A stretch of 64,000 nucleotides of DNA from Streptomyces sp. DSM 110735 (GCF_016482685.1 NZ_JACYHF010000003.1:248001-312000), one strand, 5' to 3'; positions 7,467 to 16,160 are shown, counted from the first letter of the stretch. Notes: generated by a model from the letters alone, not told the origin. Made by a program: numbers and translations.

Positions 7467-8030
7467 ATGTCCGTACGCATCCTCGCGCTCGTCGGCAGCC
7501 TCCGCGCCGGTTCGCACAACCGCCAGCTCGCCGAGGCGGCCGCCAAGCTCGCCCCCGAGGGCGCCGAGGTCGAGATCTTCGAGGGCCTCGCCGACGTCCC
7601 GTTCTACAACGAGGACCTGGACGTCGAGGGCCAGGTCCCGGCCGCCGCCGCCAAGCTGCGCGCGGCCGCCCAGAGCGCCGACGCGTTCCTGCTCTTCGCC
7701 CCCGAGTACAACGGCACCATCCCGGCCGTCCTGAAGAACGCCATCGACTGGCTGTCCCGCCCGTACGGCGCCGGCGCCTTCACCGGCAAGCCCGTCGCCG
7801 TCATCGGCACCGCCTTCGGCCAGTACGGCGGCGTGTGGGCCCAGGACGACGCCCGCAAGGCCGTGGGCATCGCCGGTGGCAAGGTCATCGAGGACATCAA
7901 GCTCTCGATCCCCGGCTCCGTGACCCGCTTCGCCGAGACCCACCCGGTCGACGACGCCGAGGTCGCCGCGCAGCTCACCGAGGTCGTCACGCGCCTGCAC
8001 GGCAGCGCGGGCGAGATCCTGGCCGCCTGA
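7467..8030 (+). CDS. NAD(P)H-dependent FMN reductase
   Basis: Flavodoxin-fold reductase of 187 residues. The FMN phosphate-binding loop GSLRAGSHNRQLA (about 9-21) and the second FMN contact segment FAPEYNGTIPAVLKNAIDW match the NADPH_dep_FMN_red/SsuE-ArsH-like family. These enzymes reduce free FMN, quinones or azo dyes with NAD(P)H in the cytosol. ATG 7467 follows TTGGAGT. It is divergent from a TetR gene with two operators between them, so it is probably induced by an electrophile or quinone that releases that repressor. A strong terminator follows. Confidence 0.92.
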   Translation: MSVRILALVGSLRAGSHNRQLAEAAAKLAPEGAEVEIFEGLADVPFYNEDLDVEGQVPAAAAKLRAAAQSADAFLLFAPEYNGTIPAVLKNAIDWLSRPYGAGAFTGKPVAVIGTAFGQYGGVWAQDDARKAVGIAGGKVIEDIKLSIPGSVTRFAETHPVDDAEVAAQLTEVVTRLHGSAGEILAA

Positions 8031-8048
8031 GCCACAGCAGTCCCGTAG

Positions 8049-8080
8049 GGGGCCGGAGCCGTAAGGGCTCCGGCCCCTTT
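8049..8080 (+). terminator. rho-independent terminator after the FMN reductase
   Basis: A perfect 12-bp stem (8049-8060 with 8066-8077) with a five-base loop is followed by TTT. Confidence 0.88.
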
Positions 8081-8199
8081 CGCGCTGTTCCGGCGCCGCC
8101 TCCGAGGCTCCCGCCGCCCCCGACTCGTCCGGCAGGCGCGAAACGGCGGACCATGGGCAGACGGAGACACAGCCCGTCGCGCGAGCCCGAGGAGATCCC

Positions 8200-9171
8200 A
8201 TGCGTCCGGAGCCGCCCCCGTTCGACCCGGAACTCGCCCCCGCGCTCGAACCGTTCAAGGACGCCCCGCCCCTCACCCCGGACGGGATCGCCGCCGCGCG
8301 GGAGACCGTCGGCGCGCTGCCCCCCGAGCTGATGGACGTCACGCTGGGCGGTGTTTTCACGGCGGAGGACCGTACGGTGCCCGGTCCCGAGGGGGCGCCG
8401 GACGTCTCCCTGCTGATCTGCCGCCCCGCCGACGCCGCTCCCGGCGCCCGGCTGCCGGTGATCTACCACGTCCACGGCGGCGGCATGATCCTGGGCAACA
8501 ACCGGGCCGGGGTGGACGCCCCGCTGCACTGGGCCCGCGATCTCGGCGGCGCGGTGGTGGTCTCCGTGGAGTACCGGCTCGCACCCGAACACCCCTACCC
8601 CGCACCGGTGGAGGACGTGTACGCCGGGTTCGTGTGGACCGCGGGGCACGCCGGGGAGCTGGGCGGCGACCCGGACCGGATCGTCCTCGCGGGCGCCAGC
8701 GCGGGCGGCGGGCTCACGGCGGCGCTCGCGCTGCTGCTGCGCGACCTCCAAGGTCCGTCCGTCCTCGGTCAGTTGCTGATGTACCCGATGCTGGACGACC
8801 GCAACGACACCGGCTCCAGCCACCAGATGGCCGGGGTCGACGTGTGGGACCGCTCCGCCAACGAGACCGGCTGGTCGGCGCTCCTCGGCGAGCGCCGGGG
8901 CGGCCCGGACGTCCCGCCGTACGCCGCCCCCGCCCGCGCGAGCGACCTCGCCGGACTGCCCCCCGCCTTCCTCGACGTGGGCTCGGCGGAGACCTTCCGC
9001 GACGAGGTGGTGGCGTACGCCTCGCGCATCTGGGGCTGCGGCGGCGTGGCCGAACTCCACGTGTGGCCGGGGGGTTTCCACGGCTTCGACGGTCTCGCGC
9101 CGCGCAGCGCGCTGTCCTGCGCGGCCCGCGCGGCCCGGTTCGACTGGCTGCGGCGCCTGTTGGACCGGTAG
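8200..9171 (+). CDS. alpha/beta hydrolase, HSL-type esterase
   Basis: A 323-residue serine hydrolase of the hormone-sensitive-lipase group. The oxyanion-hole motif HGGG is seen in VHGGGMILGN, the nucleophile elbow in AGASAGGGLTA (GxSxG), and the catalytic Asp and His are probably in FLDVGSAETFRDEV and GGFHGFD. The N-terminal cap region is acidic and Pro-rich. No signal peptide is visible, so it is likely cytosolic. ATG 8200 has GAGGAG seven bases upstream. Family members hydrolyse short-chain esters; the natural substrate is unknown. It stands alone between a terminator and the small NfeD-like gene. Confidence 0.9.
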   Translation: MRPEPPPFDPELAPALEPFKDAPPLTPDGIAAARETVGALPPELMDVTLGGVFTAEDRTVPGPEGAPDVSLLICRPADAAPGARLPVIYHVHGGGMILGNNRAGVDAPLHWARDLGGAVVVSVEYRLAPEHPYPAPVEDVYAGFVWTAGHAGELGGDPDRIVLAGASAGGGLTAALALLLRDLQGPSVLGQLLMYPMLDDRNDTGSSHQMAGVDVWDRSANETGWSALLGERRGGPDVPPYAAPARASDLAGLPPAFLDVGSAETFRDEVVAYASRIWGCGGVAELHVWPGGFHGFDGLAPRSALSCAARAARFDWLRRLLDR

Positions 9172-9212
9172 ACCCCGGCCGGAGCGCGGCTCTCCGCGCT
9201 TACCCTGTGCGC

Positions 9213-9431
9213 ATGGGCGATGCGTCGTTGGTCGGGCTGATGGGGCGGGTGACCGGGACGGTCGGTCCGGGGCTGGTCGGCGAGGTGATCGTCCGGGTGC
9301 GCGGCGGCGCCGAGCACTTCCTCGCGTACGCCGCCGAGAGCGGCGTCCGGATCGAGCCCGGCACGGTCGTCATGGTGGTGGAACACCTGCCGCCGCGCAC
9401 GGTCTACGTCACGCCCGCGTACGACGGTTGA
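9213..9431 (+). CDS. small NfeD-like OB-fold protein
   Basis: A 72-residue protein made almost only of short beta strands (MGRVTGTVGPGLVGEVIVRV, then VRIEPGTVVMVVEHLPPRTVYV). This pattern resembles the soluble C-terminal OB domain of NfeD proteins, which work with flotillin/stomatin partners, and the next gene is a flotillin. ATG 9213 has no ribosome site but lies six bases after TACCCT (9201-9206), so a leaderless mRNA is likely. The assignment rests on strand pattern and neighbourhood rather than on invariant residues. Confidence 0.7.
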   Translation: MGDASLVGLMGRVTGTVGPGLVGEVIVRVRGGAEHFLAYAAESGVRIEPGTVVMVVEHLPPRTVYVTPAYDG

Positions 9432-9452
9432 GCGCGCCCCGTCCCAGGTGAG

Positions 9453-9482
9453 AGCCTTGTTCGTCAAGATTGCGACAAGGCT
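9453..9482. promoter_or_regulatory. inverted repeat upstream of the flotillin gene
   Basis: AGCCTTGT (9453-9460) and its complement ACAAGGCT (9475-9482) are separated by 14 bases in the 140-base gap between the NfeD-like and flotillin genes. This could be an operator or a weak hairpin. Confidence 0.4.
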
Positions 9483-9571
9483 TGGCCGGGGTCTTCTCCC
9501 CGCACCCGCGCAGGTGCACACTCCCTTCGTCCGGTGCCGTCAAGGGCACCAAGTCAAGGGGGCGTTTGCCG

Positions 9572-11056
9572 ATGATCGTCGGCGTCGTTGCGGGGGTGGC
9601 GGTTGCCGCCGTCCTCGTACTGATCGGTCTGTTCAAGATGATGTGGCGGGTCGCGGAACCCAACGAGGCCCTCATCATCTCGGGGTCCAGACACCGCACC
9701 GAGGGTGTCGAGGAGGGCATGGGCTTCCGCATCGTCACGGGGCGCGGCACGCTCGTCCTGCCCGGCGTGCAGGCGGTGCGCAAGCTCTCGCTGGACCTGA
9801 ACGAGACCGAGTTGCACGTGGACTGCGTGACCCAGCAGGGCATCCCGCTGAAGGTGCGGGGCGTGGTCATCTTCAAGGTGGGCGACGACTATGTGTCGGT
9901 CGCCAACGCCGCCCGGCGTTTCCTGGATCAGCAGAAGCTGATGTCGGAGCGGGTGCACAACGTCTTCGCCGGTCATCTCCGTTCCATCGTGGGCGGGTTG
10001 ACGGTCGAGGACATGATCCGCGACCGGGAGAAGCTGACCGGTCAGACGCGGGCCGCCTGCGGGACGGAGATGGAGAAGCTGGGTCTGATCGTGGACTCGC
10101 TCCAGATCCACGAGATCGAGGACCCGACCGGGTACATCCAGAACCTGGCGATGCCGCACGCCGCCGCCGTGCAGCGCGACGCGCGCATCGCGCAGGCGGA
10201 GGCCAACCGGCTGGCCACCGAGGCGGAGCAGCAGTCGTACGCCCGGATGGCCGAGGCGACCCGGGACAGCGAGATCCTGCAGGCCGGTTACCAGGCCGAG
10301 CGGGACAAGGCGGCGGCGAAGGCGCGGCAGGCCGGGCCGCTCGCGGACGCGGCCGCGCGGCAGGAGGTCGTGGTCCAGGAGACCCGGGTCGCGGAGCTGG
10401 AGGCGGACCGCCGCGAGCAGCAACTCCAGGCGGACGTCCGCAAGCCCGCGGACGCCAAGGCGTACGAGAAGCGGACGCTGGCCGAGGCGGAGCGCGACGC
10501 GCGGATCTCGGCCGCCCAGGCCAAGGCGAAGGAGACGGAGCTGGCGGCAGCCGCCGAGGCGACCCGGGTCAAGACCGCCGCCGGAGCCGAGGCAGAGGCC
10601 ACCAAGAGCCGGGGCGCCGCCACCGCGTCGGCCACCCGCGCGACCGGTGAGGCCGAGGCAGCCGCCGCGCAGGCGAAGGGTCTCGCGGAGGCCGAGGCCG
10701 CCCGCGCCAGGGGTCTCGCCGAGGCGGAGGCCATCAAGGCGCGCGCCGCCGCCCTGGCCGAGAACCAGGAGGCGGTCGTCGCCCAGCAACTGGCCGAGAA
10801 GTGGCCGGAGATCGTGCGGGCGGGGGCGGACGCGTTCGGCAACGTGGACAACATGGTGCTGCTCAACGGTGCCGACGGCATGGGCGAGTTGTTCGCCAAG
10901 GCGCTCACCATGGGCGGCACGGGTCTGGGGCTCGCCCGTCAGCTCCTCTCCGCGATGGACCACAAGAGCCAGGAGCCGGGCGCCGGTTCACCCTCGGTCA
11001 ACGGGGTGACGGCGACACGGGTTCCGGTGGAGGTGGACAAGGGGGAGGACAACTGA
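9572..11056 (+). CDS. flotillin / SPFH-domain membrane scaffold protein
   Basis: A 494-residue membrane protein. An N-terminal hydrophobic segment (IVGVVAGVAVAAVLVLIGL, residues 2-20) anchors it; the SPFH/Band-7 domain (about 30-200) includes ALIISGSRHRTEGVEEGM and QQGIPLKVRGVVIFKV. It is followed by a long Ala/Glu/Arg-rich coiled coil (about 205-420) with the Glu-Ala repeats typical of flotillins (AEAEAARARGLAEAEAIKA). Flotillins form oligomeric scaffolds in ordered membrane regions. ATG 9572 is chosen because AAGGGGG precedes it and it gives the N-terminal anchor. The NfeD-like partner lies just upstream. Confidence 0.93.
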   Translation: MIVGVVAGVAVAAVLVLIGLFKMMWRVAEPNEALIISGSRHRTEGVEEGMGFRIVTGRGTLVLPGVQAVRKLSLDLNETELHVDCVTQQGIPLKVRGVVIFKVGDDYVSVANAARRFLDQQKLMSERVHNVFAGHLRSIVGGLTVEDMIRDREKLTGQTRAACGTEMEKLGLIVDSLQIHEIEDPTGYIQNLAMPHAAAVQRDARIAQAEANRLATEAEQQSYARMAEATRDSEILQAGYQAERDKAAAKARQAGPLADAAARQEVVVQETRVAELEADRREQQLQADVRKPADAKAYEKRTLAEAERDARISAAQAKAKETELAAAAEATRVKTAAGAEAEATKSRGAATASATRATGEAEAAAAQAKGLAEAEAARARGLAEAEAIKARAAALAENQEAVVAQQLAEKWPEIVRAGADAFGNVDNMVLLNGADGMGELFAKALTMGGTGLGLARQLLSAMDHKSQEPGAGSPSVNGVTATRVPVEVDKGEDN

Positions 11057-11062
11057 CCGACG

Positions 11063-11108
11063 GGCGGCGGCCGTAGCCCTCAAGGGGGTGTGAACGGCCG
11101 CCGCCTTT
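11063..11108 (+). terminator. terminator after the flotillin gene
   Basis: A perfect 12-bp stem (11063-11074 with 11094-11105) with a 19-base loop is followed by TTT, seven bases after the flotillin stop. Confidence 0.82.
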
Positions 11109-11140
11109 CGCGTTGTTGCAGTTCGGCTAGGGTGCGGGGC

Positions 11141-11587
11141 GTGAGCACGTTCATCGATGACAACGTTCCCGGCCGTCACGGCCCCCACGCCACCACCGAG
11201 GCCGACCCGCGCGAGATCGGCCGGGTGCGCACCGAGTACTCCCCCGCCCACGACGGCGACCCCGATCCCGGCGAGATCGTCTGGACCTGGGTGCCGTTCG
11301 AGGAGAACGACGGCCGGGGCAAGGACCGCCCCGTGCTGGTCGTCGCGCGGGAGGCGGCCGGCACCTTCCTCGCCGTGCAGCTCTCCAGCAAGCGGCACGA
11401 CAACCACCGCGACTGGGTGGCGATAGGCCAGGGTCCCTGGGACCGCACCGACCGCGACTCCTGGGTGGCCGTCGACCGGGTGCTGCGGCTGCACGAGGAC
11501 GGGATGCGCCGCGAGGCGTGCGCGCTGGACCGGATGCGGTTCAACCTGGTCCGCCAGCGGCTGTACGAGCGCTACGGCTGGACCTGA
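11141..11587 (+). CDS. PemK/MazF-like toxin-fold protein
   Basis: A 148-residue protein. After a disordered N-terminus (about 40 residues), DPGEIVWTWVPFEE, GKDRPVLVVAREAAGTFLAV and DSWVAVDRVLRL match the beta-barrel of the PemK/MazF (CcdB-like) family, whose active members are endoribonucleases. No antitoxin gene is adjacent on the same strand. Together with the long N-terminus, this makes a classic toxin-antitoxin module unlikely. GTG 11141 follows TAGGGT (11128-11133) by seven bases, so the mRNA is probably leaderless. Its last 16 bases overlap the convergent ADP-ribose glycohydrolase gene. Confidence 0.78.
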   Translation: MSTFIDDNVPGRHGPHATTEADPREIGRVRTEYSPAHDGDPDPGEIVWTWVPFEENDGRGKDRPVLVVAREAAGTFLAVQLSSKRHDNHRDWVAIGQGPWDRTDRDSWVAVDRVLRLHEDGMRREACALDRMRFNLVRQRLYERYGWT

Positions 11588-12438
11588 GCCACCGCGGGTG
11601 ACGGTCCGGGGCGCGTCTCGGCGGCGAAGACCCGCGCGAAGGCGCTCCGCACCGTCGCCCCGGTGGTGCGGTCCAGGACGCCGAACACCACGTGGTCGAA
11701 GGTCCCGGCGAACCGCCCGCCGGTCACGAGCAGGGTGCGGAAGGCGGTCGCCACCTGCTCCGGGTCGTTCTGGAAGACGCCGCAGCCCCACGCGCCGAGC
11801 ACCAGGTGCCGGTAGCCGTGGGCGGCGGCGGTCTCCAGGACCCGCTCGGCCCGCACCGCGAGGGCGCCCGGGATCTCGCCGGTCCGCTCGGGCACCCGGC
11901 GCCGGATCACGCCCGCGTTCGGGGCGGGCGAGGTGAGGAAACCGGCCGTGTACGGCTCGGTCAGCAGGCGCCCCCGGTCGTCGCGGAAGACCGGCACCGC
12001 CGGACTGTGGATCACCCGGTCGGAGTAGAAGGGGTCACGGTCCGCCCGGTGGTGCTCGTAGTACCCCCGCGCCCGGAGCAGACAGGTGTACAGCGCGGAG
12101 GCGCGGCACAGGGCTTCCTCCTGCGCCTGGGCGCCGCCCAGATAACCGCCGCCGGGATTGCGGGCGGAGGCGAAGTTGAGGACGGCCACCGAGGCTCCCG
12201 CACCGGTCAGGCGCCGGGCCGCTTCCAGGCTGCTCTCGCCCGTGACCTCGAAGAACGTGTCGCTCCCCGCCTCCCGTGACGGCACCTCGACCGGCTCAGG
12301 ACCGTACAACCGCGTTCCGGCGCGGGCGGTCTCGATCAGGTCCGCGAGCGGCACCTTCCGGCCGTCCGGCAGCGGGTACTCCCCCTCGGCGACGATCCGC
12401 TCGGTCTCCGTCGCCACCCCGCGCAGGCGGGCGCTCAC
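11572..12438 (-). CDS. bacterial-type poly(ADP-ribose) glycohydrolase (TIGR02452 family)
   Basis: A 288-residue macrodomain protein. The catalytic signature of PARG enzymes, GGG-x(6-8)-QEE, is present: GGG at 96-98 and QEE at 106-108, seven residues apart. Other macrodomain landmarks are AVLNFASARNPGGG and LGAWGCGVFQNDP. Such enzymes hydrolyse ADP-ribose polymers or ADP-ribosyl protein links in the cytosol, and Streptomyces are known to carry ADP-ribosylation systems. It starts with GTG 12438 behind a GGGGGTGG stretch. It is convergent with the PemK-like gene with a 16-base overlap. No ADP-ribosyltransferase is seen nearby. Confidence 0.88.
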   Translation of the reverse strand: MSARLRGVATETERIVAEGEYPLPDGRKVPLADLIETARAGTRLYGPEPVEVPSREAGSDTFFEVTGESSLEAARRLTGAGASVAVLNFASARNPGGGYLGGAQAQEEALCRASALYTCLLRARGYYEHHRADRDPFYSDRVIHSPAVPVFRDDRGRLLTEPYTAGFLTSPAPNAGVIRRRVPERTGEIPGALAVRAERVLETAAAHGYRHLVLGAWGCGVFQNDPEQVATAFRTLLVTGGRFAGTFDHVVFGVLDRTTGATVRSAFARVFAAETRPGPSPAVAQVQP

Positions 12439-12594
12439 GGCGCCACCCCCGTACGCGCCGTGACCGCCGCCCGCGCGGCCTTCCCCGTCGTGCTCATACG
12501 GTCATCCTGAGCGATGCTGTTCCCGCGGTGCAACGGAGTTTCCGGGGCGCCGCGCCCCCGAACCGGACGGGAGGAAACGCGCGAGGAAGCGGAG

Positions 12595-12735
12595 ATGACC
12601 GATCCCGAACGTCCCGTAGGGCACCCTTGTGCGATTCGGTTCGAGGGTCTTGGGTGGGACGAGGCCCGCCCGGCACACCGGAGGCCGGGCAGGCGGCATG
12701 GTGGAATCCCCACAGGAGTATCCCGACATGTCTGA
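12595..12735 (+). CDS. possible 46-residue leader ORF overlapping the egtA start
   Basis: ATG 12595 lies behind GAGGAAGCGGAG and opens a 46-codon frame (MTDPERPVGHPCAIRF...) whose TGA at 12733-12735 overlaps the egtA ATG at 12728 by eight bases, an arrangement that could couple translation. The product is Pro/Arg/Gly-rich with one Cys and resembles nothing known. It may equally be chance, since open frames are common at this GC content. Confidence 0.25.
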   Translation: MTDPERPVGHPCAIRFEGLGWDEARPAHRRPGRRHGGIPTGVSRHV

Positions 12736-14041
12736 CTCGCTGAGCGACTGCGGTGACTGTACGGATCACCGCACCGCGATCACCGAAGCCGAGGTCGACG
12801 CCCTGATCCGGGGCATCTGCTTCAAGACCGGTCCGCCCCGCACGCTCGGGGTGGAGGTGGAGTGGCTGGTCATGGACCCGAGCCGCCCCCACCACCCGGT
12901 CCCGTCCGAACGCCTCGCGTCCCTCTACGCCACCCTGCGTCCCGTCCCCCTGCGCTCGGCGCTCACCGTCGAGCCCGGCGGCCAACTGGAGCTGAGTTCG
13001 CCGCCCGCCGGTTCACTCATGGAGTGCGTCGGCACCGTGTCCGCCGATCTCGACACCGTCCGCGCGGTCCTCGCCGACGACGGTCTCGCCCTGGTCGGCC
13101 TGGGCCATCACCCCTGGCACACCCCGTCCCGCTTCCTGCGCGAGGCACGCTACGACGCCATGGAGGCGTGTCTGGACCGCACCGGCCCCGCCGGGCGGCA
13201 CATGATGCGTGCCTCGGCGTCCGTGCAGGTCTGCGTGGACGCCGGGTACGAGGAGCCGGGACCGCTGGGTCACGAACAGCGCTGGTGGCTGGCGCACCGG
13301 CTCGGTCCCGTCCTGGTCGCCGCGTTCGCCAACTCGCCCCTGGTCGACGGGCGTCCGAGCGGACACCGGTCCGTCCGGCAGTCGTACTGGGCGGGGATCG
13401 GACCCGGCCGTGCCGGTGCCCCCTCGACCGACGGGGAACCGCGCGCCGACTGGGCCCGGCACGTGCTGGACTCCCCCGTCATGTGCGTCCGCGGCGACGA
13501 CGGGCCCTGGGAGGTGCCCGAGAACCTGACCTTCCGCGAGTGGACCCGCTCGCGGTCCCCGCGTCCGCCCACCCGGGCGGACCTCGACTACCACCTGACC
13601 ACCCTGTTCCCGCCGGTCAGACCACGCGGTCATCTGGAGCTGCGCATGATCGACGCGCAGCCCGGGGACGACGGCTGGATCGTGCCGCTCGCGGTGACGG
13701 CGGCGCTCTTCGACGACCCGGAGGCCGCCGAGGCGGCGCACCGGGCGGTGAAGCCGCTGGCCGAACGCGCCCTCGACCTGCCCGCGCCGCACAACCCGCT
13801 GTGGGCGGACGCCGCCCGGCTCGGACTCACCGATCCGGGGCTGCGCGAGGCGGCCGTCGCCTGCTTCACGGCGGCGCTGCGGGCGCTGCCCCGGCTCGGC
13901 GCCGAGCCGGAGGTCGTGGCCGCCGTCGCCGGGTATCTGGACCGCTATGTCGCCCGGGGCCGCTGCCCGGCCGACGACCTGCTGGACGGCTCGGACGGCA
14001 TCGACCGTCCGGCCCACGGGAGGAAGGACACGCCCTCATGA
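12728..14041 (+). CDS. egtA: glutamate-cysteine ligase EgtA (ergothioneine pathway)
   Basis: ATP-dependent ligase making gamma-glutamylcysteine, the sulfur donor for EgtB. The 437-residue protein shows the GCS2 N-terminal motif TLGVEVEWLVMD (about 38-49), VEPGGQLELSS (substrate and metal contacts) and RASASVQVCVD. CAGGAG lies nine bases before ATG 12728; an earlier ATG (12629) would add an Arg-rich tail with no ribosome site. It is the first of four overlapping egt genes, and its TGA overlaps the egtB ATG (ATGA at 14038-14041), implying translational coupling. Confidence 0.95.
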   Translation: MSDSLSDCGDCTDHRTAITEAEVDALIRGICFKTGPPRTLGVEVEWLVMDPSRPHHPVPSERLASLYATLRPVPLRSALTVEPGGQLELSSPPAGSLMECVGTVSADLDTVRAVLADDGLALVGLGHHPWHTPSRFLREARYDAMEACLDRTGPAGRHMMRASASVQVCVDAGYEEPGPLGHEQRWWLAHRLGPVLVAAFANSPLVDGRPSGHRSVRQSYWAGIGPGRAGAPSTDGEPRADWARHVLDSPVMCVRGDDGPWEVPENLTFREWTRSRSPRPPTRADLDYHLTTLFPPVRPRGHLELRMIDAQPGDDGWIVPLAVTAALFDDPEAAEAAHRAVKPLAERALDLPAPHNPLWADAARLGLTDPGLREAAVACFTAALRALPRLGAEPEVVAAVAGYLDRYVARGRCPADDLLDGSDGIDRPAHGRKDTPS

Positions 14042-15372
14042 CCGCCCAGGAGACCGGGACGCCCGAGGTCGCCCCCGAGACGCTGCGCGCCCGAGCGCTC
14101 GCCTCGCTGGTCACCGCCCGCGCCCGCACCACGCTGCTGACCACCTGTGTCGAGGACCCCGACCTGACCGCCCAGGTCTCGCCGCTGATGTCCCCGCTGG
14201 TGTGGGACCTCGCCCACATCGGCAACCAGGAGGAGCAGTGGCTGCTGCGGGCGGTCGGCGGCCGGGAGGCGATGCGCCCGGAGATCGACGGCCTGTACGA
14301 CGCCTTCGAGCATCCGCGCTCCGAGCGTCCCTCGCTGCCGCTGCTGGCACCCGAGGAGGCGCGCGCGTACGCGGCCGAGGTGCGTGGCCGGGTCCTCGAT
14401 CTGCTGGAGGGCGCGGACTTCGAGGGCGACCGGCTGACCGAGTCGGGCTTCGCCTTCGGGATGATCGCGCAGCACGAACAGCAGCACGACGAGACCATGC
14501 TGATCACCCATCAGCTCCGCACGGGTCCCCCGTCGCTGACCGCCCCCGACCCGGACCCGGTGCCGCCCTTCACCGGTCCGCCCGAAGTCCTGGTCCCCGG
14601 CGGTCCGTTCACCATGGGCACCTCCACCGAGCCCTGGGCGCTGGACAACGAACGCCCGGCGCACACCCGCAAGGTGGACCCCTTCTGGATCGACACCACG
14701 CCGGTGACTAACGCGGCGTACCGGGCGTTCATCGAGGACGGCGGGTACGGCACCGAGCGCTGGTGGAGCCCGGAGGGCTGGGCGCACATCCGGCAGCACT
14801 CGGTCACGGCGCCGCTGTACTGGCACCGGGACGCCGGGCAGTGGCTCCGGCGCCGCTTCGGCGTCACCGAGCCGGTGCCGCCGGACGAGCCGGTGCTGCA
14901 CGTGTCCTGGTACGAGGCGGACGCGTACGCCCGCTGGGCGGGGCGGCGGCTGCCCACCGAGCCCGAGTGGGAGAAGGCGGCACGGCACGACCCGGCGACC
15001 GGGCGCTCCCGGCGTTTCCCCTGGGGCGACGCCGACCCGACCGCCGGGCACGCCAACCTGGGCCAGCGGCATCTGCGCCCCGCGCCCGCCGGAAGCTATC
15101 CGGCGGGTGAATCACCGCACGGCGTACGGCAGTTGATCGGTGACGTGTGGGAGTGGACGTCGAGCGACTTCCTGCCGTACCCGGGGTTCACGGTGTTCCC
15201 GTACAAGGAGTACTCGGAGGTGTTCTTCGGACCGGAGTACAAGGTGCTGCGCGGCGGTTCGTTCGCGGTGGGGCAGGTGGCCTGCCGGGGCACGTTCCGC
15301 AACTGGGACTATCCGGTCCGGCGGCAGATCTTCTCCGGGTTCCGCACCGCCCGCGACGCGGAGTCCGCCTGA
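14038..15372 (+). CDS. egtB: ergothioneine synthase EgtB (sulfoxide synthase)
   Basis: Non-haem iron enzyme joining gamma-glutamylcysteine to hercynine with O2 to form the hercynyl sulfoxide. The 444-residue protein has an N-terminal DinB-like four-helix domain carrying the three-His iron site (H60 in WDLAHIG; H146 and H150 in HEQQHDE), and a C-terminal formylglycine-generating-enzyme-like domain (VPGGPFTMGTS ... WEWTSSDFLPYPGF ... VLRGGSFAVG). ATG 14038 overlaps the egtA stop and its own TGA overlaps the egtC ATG (TGATG at 15370-15374). Confidence 0.96.
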   Translation: MTAQETGTPEVAPETLRARALASLVTARARTTLLTTCVEDPDLTAQVSPLMSPLVWDLAHIGNQEEQWLLRAVGGREAMRPEIDGLYDAFEHPRSERPSLPLLAPEEARAYAAEVRGRVLDLLEGADFEGDRLTESGFAFGMIAQHEQQHDETMLITHQLRTGPPSLTAPDPDPVPPFTGPPEVLVPGGPFTMGTSTEPWALDNERPAHTRKVDPFWIDTTPVTNAAYRAFIEDGGYGTERWWSPEGWAHIRQHSVTAPLYWHRDAGQWLRRRFGVTEPVPPDEPVLHVSWYEADAYARWAGRRLPTEPEWEKAARHDPATGRSRRFPWGDADPTAGHANLGQRHLRPAPAGSYPAGESPHGVRQLIGDVWEWTSSDFLPYPGFTVFPYKEYSEVFFGPEYKVLRGGSFAVGQVACRGTFRNWDYPVRRQIFSGFRTARDAESA

Positions 15373-16160
15373 TGTGTCGTCACCTCGCCTATATCGGACC
15401 CCAGTTGCCGCTCGGCGCGCTGCTGGTGGAGCCCGCGCACAGCCTGTACCGGCAGGCGTGGGCTCCCCGGCGGCAGCGCAACGGGACGGTGAACGCCGAC
15501 GGGTTCGGGGTGGGCTGGTACCCGGCGGACGATCCGGTCCCGGCCCGCTACCGGCGCCCCGGACCCATCTGGGCGGACCCGTCCTTCGCCGACCTCGCGC
15601 GGGTGATCCGCGCGGGGGCGGTGCTGGCGGCCGTGCGGGACGCGACGCTGGCGGGCGCGGACGGCGAGGCCGCGGCGGCGCCGTTCGCGAACGGGCGGTG
15701 GCTGTTCAGCCACAACGGCGCGGTGGCGGGCTGGCCGGACTCGGCAGCCCCGCTGGTGCCGACGCTGCCCCCGGTGGACCTGCTGTCGATGGAGGCACGC
15801 ACCGACTCGGCGTTCGTCTGGGCGCTGGTGCTGCACCGGTTGCGCGGGGGCGCCGAGCCGGGAACCGCCCTCGGCGAAACGGTTCGCCAGGTCGCGGAGG
15901 CCGCCCCCGCCTCCCGGCTGAACCTGCTGCTGACCGACGGCACCACGATCGCGGCGACCGCCTGGGGCGACAGCCTCTGGTACCGCACCGGTCCCGGTGA
16001 CGCGGTGACCGTCGCCTCCGAACCGTACGACGACGACCCCCACTGGCGGGAGGTCCCCGACCGCACCGTGCTCACCGCGAGCCGGGGCACCGGAGTGCAG
16101 CTCGCTCCGGCCGGGAACCCCATGTCCTCCCCCACCGCACCGAAGGAGCCCTGTACGTGA
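15372..16160 (+). CDS. egtC: gamma-glutamyl hercynylcysteine sulfoxide hydrolase EgtC
   Basis: Ntn-type amidohydrolase of the class II glutamine amidotransferase fold, 262 residues, removing the gamma-glutamyl group after the EgtB step. The catalytic Cys is residue 2 (MCRHLAYIG), exposed after Met removal; NADGFGVGWY, RDATLAGADG and FSHNGAVAGW are the usual amidotransferase contacts. The stop overlaps the egtD GTG (GTGA at 16157-16160), continuing the coupled operon. Confidence 0.95.
   Translation: MCRHLAYIGPQLPLGALLVEPAHSLYRQAWAPRRQRNGTVNADGFGVGWYPADDPVPARYRRPGPIWADPSFADLARVIRAGAVLAAVRDATLAGADGEAAAAPFANGRWLFSHNGAVAGWPDSAAPLVPTLPPVDLLSMEARTDSAFVWALVLHRLRGGAEPGTALGETVRQVAEAAPASRLNLLLTDGTTIAATAWGDSLWYRTGPGDAVTVASEPYDDDPHWREVPDRTVLTASRGTGVQLAPAGNPMSSPTAPKEPCT

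Noticed and set aside
11141-12438. PemK-like gene and PARG gene as a toxin-antitoxin pair
   Set aside because: They are convergent, not co-transcribed, and the PARG protein is a full enzyme rather than an antitoxin; no MazE-like gene is adjacent.
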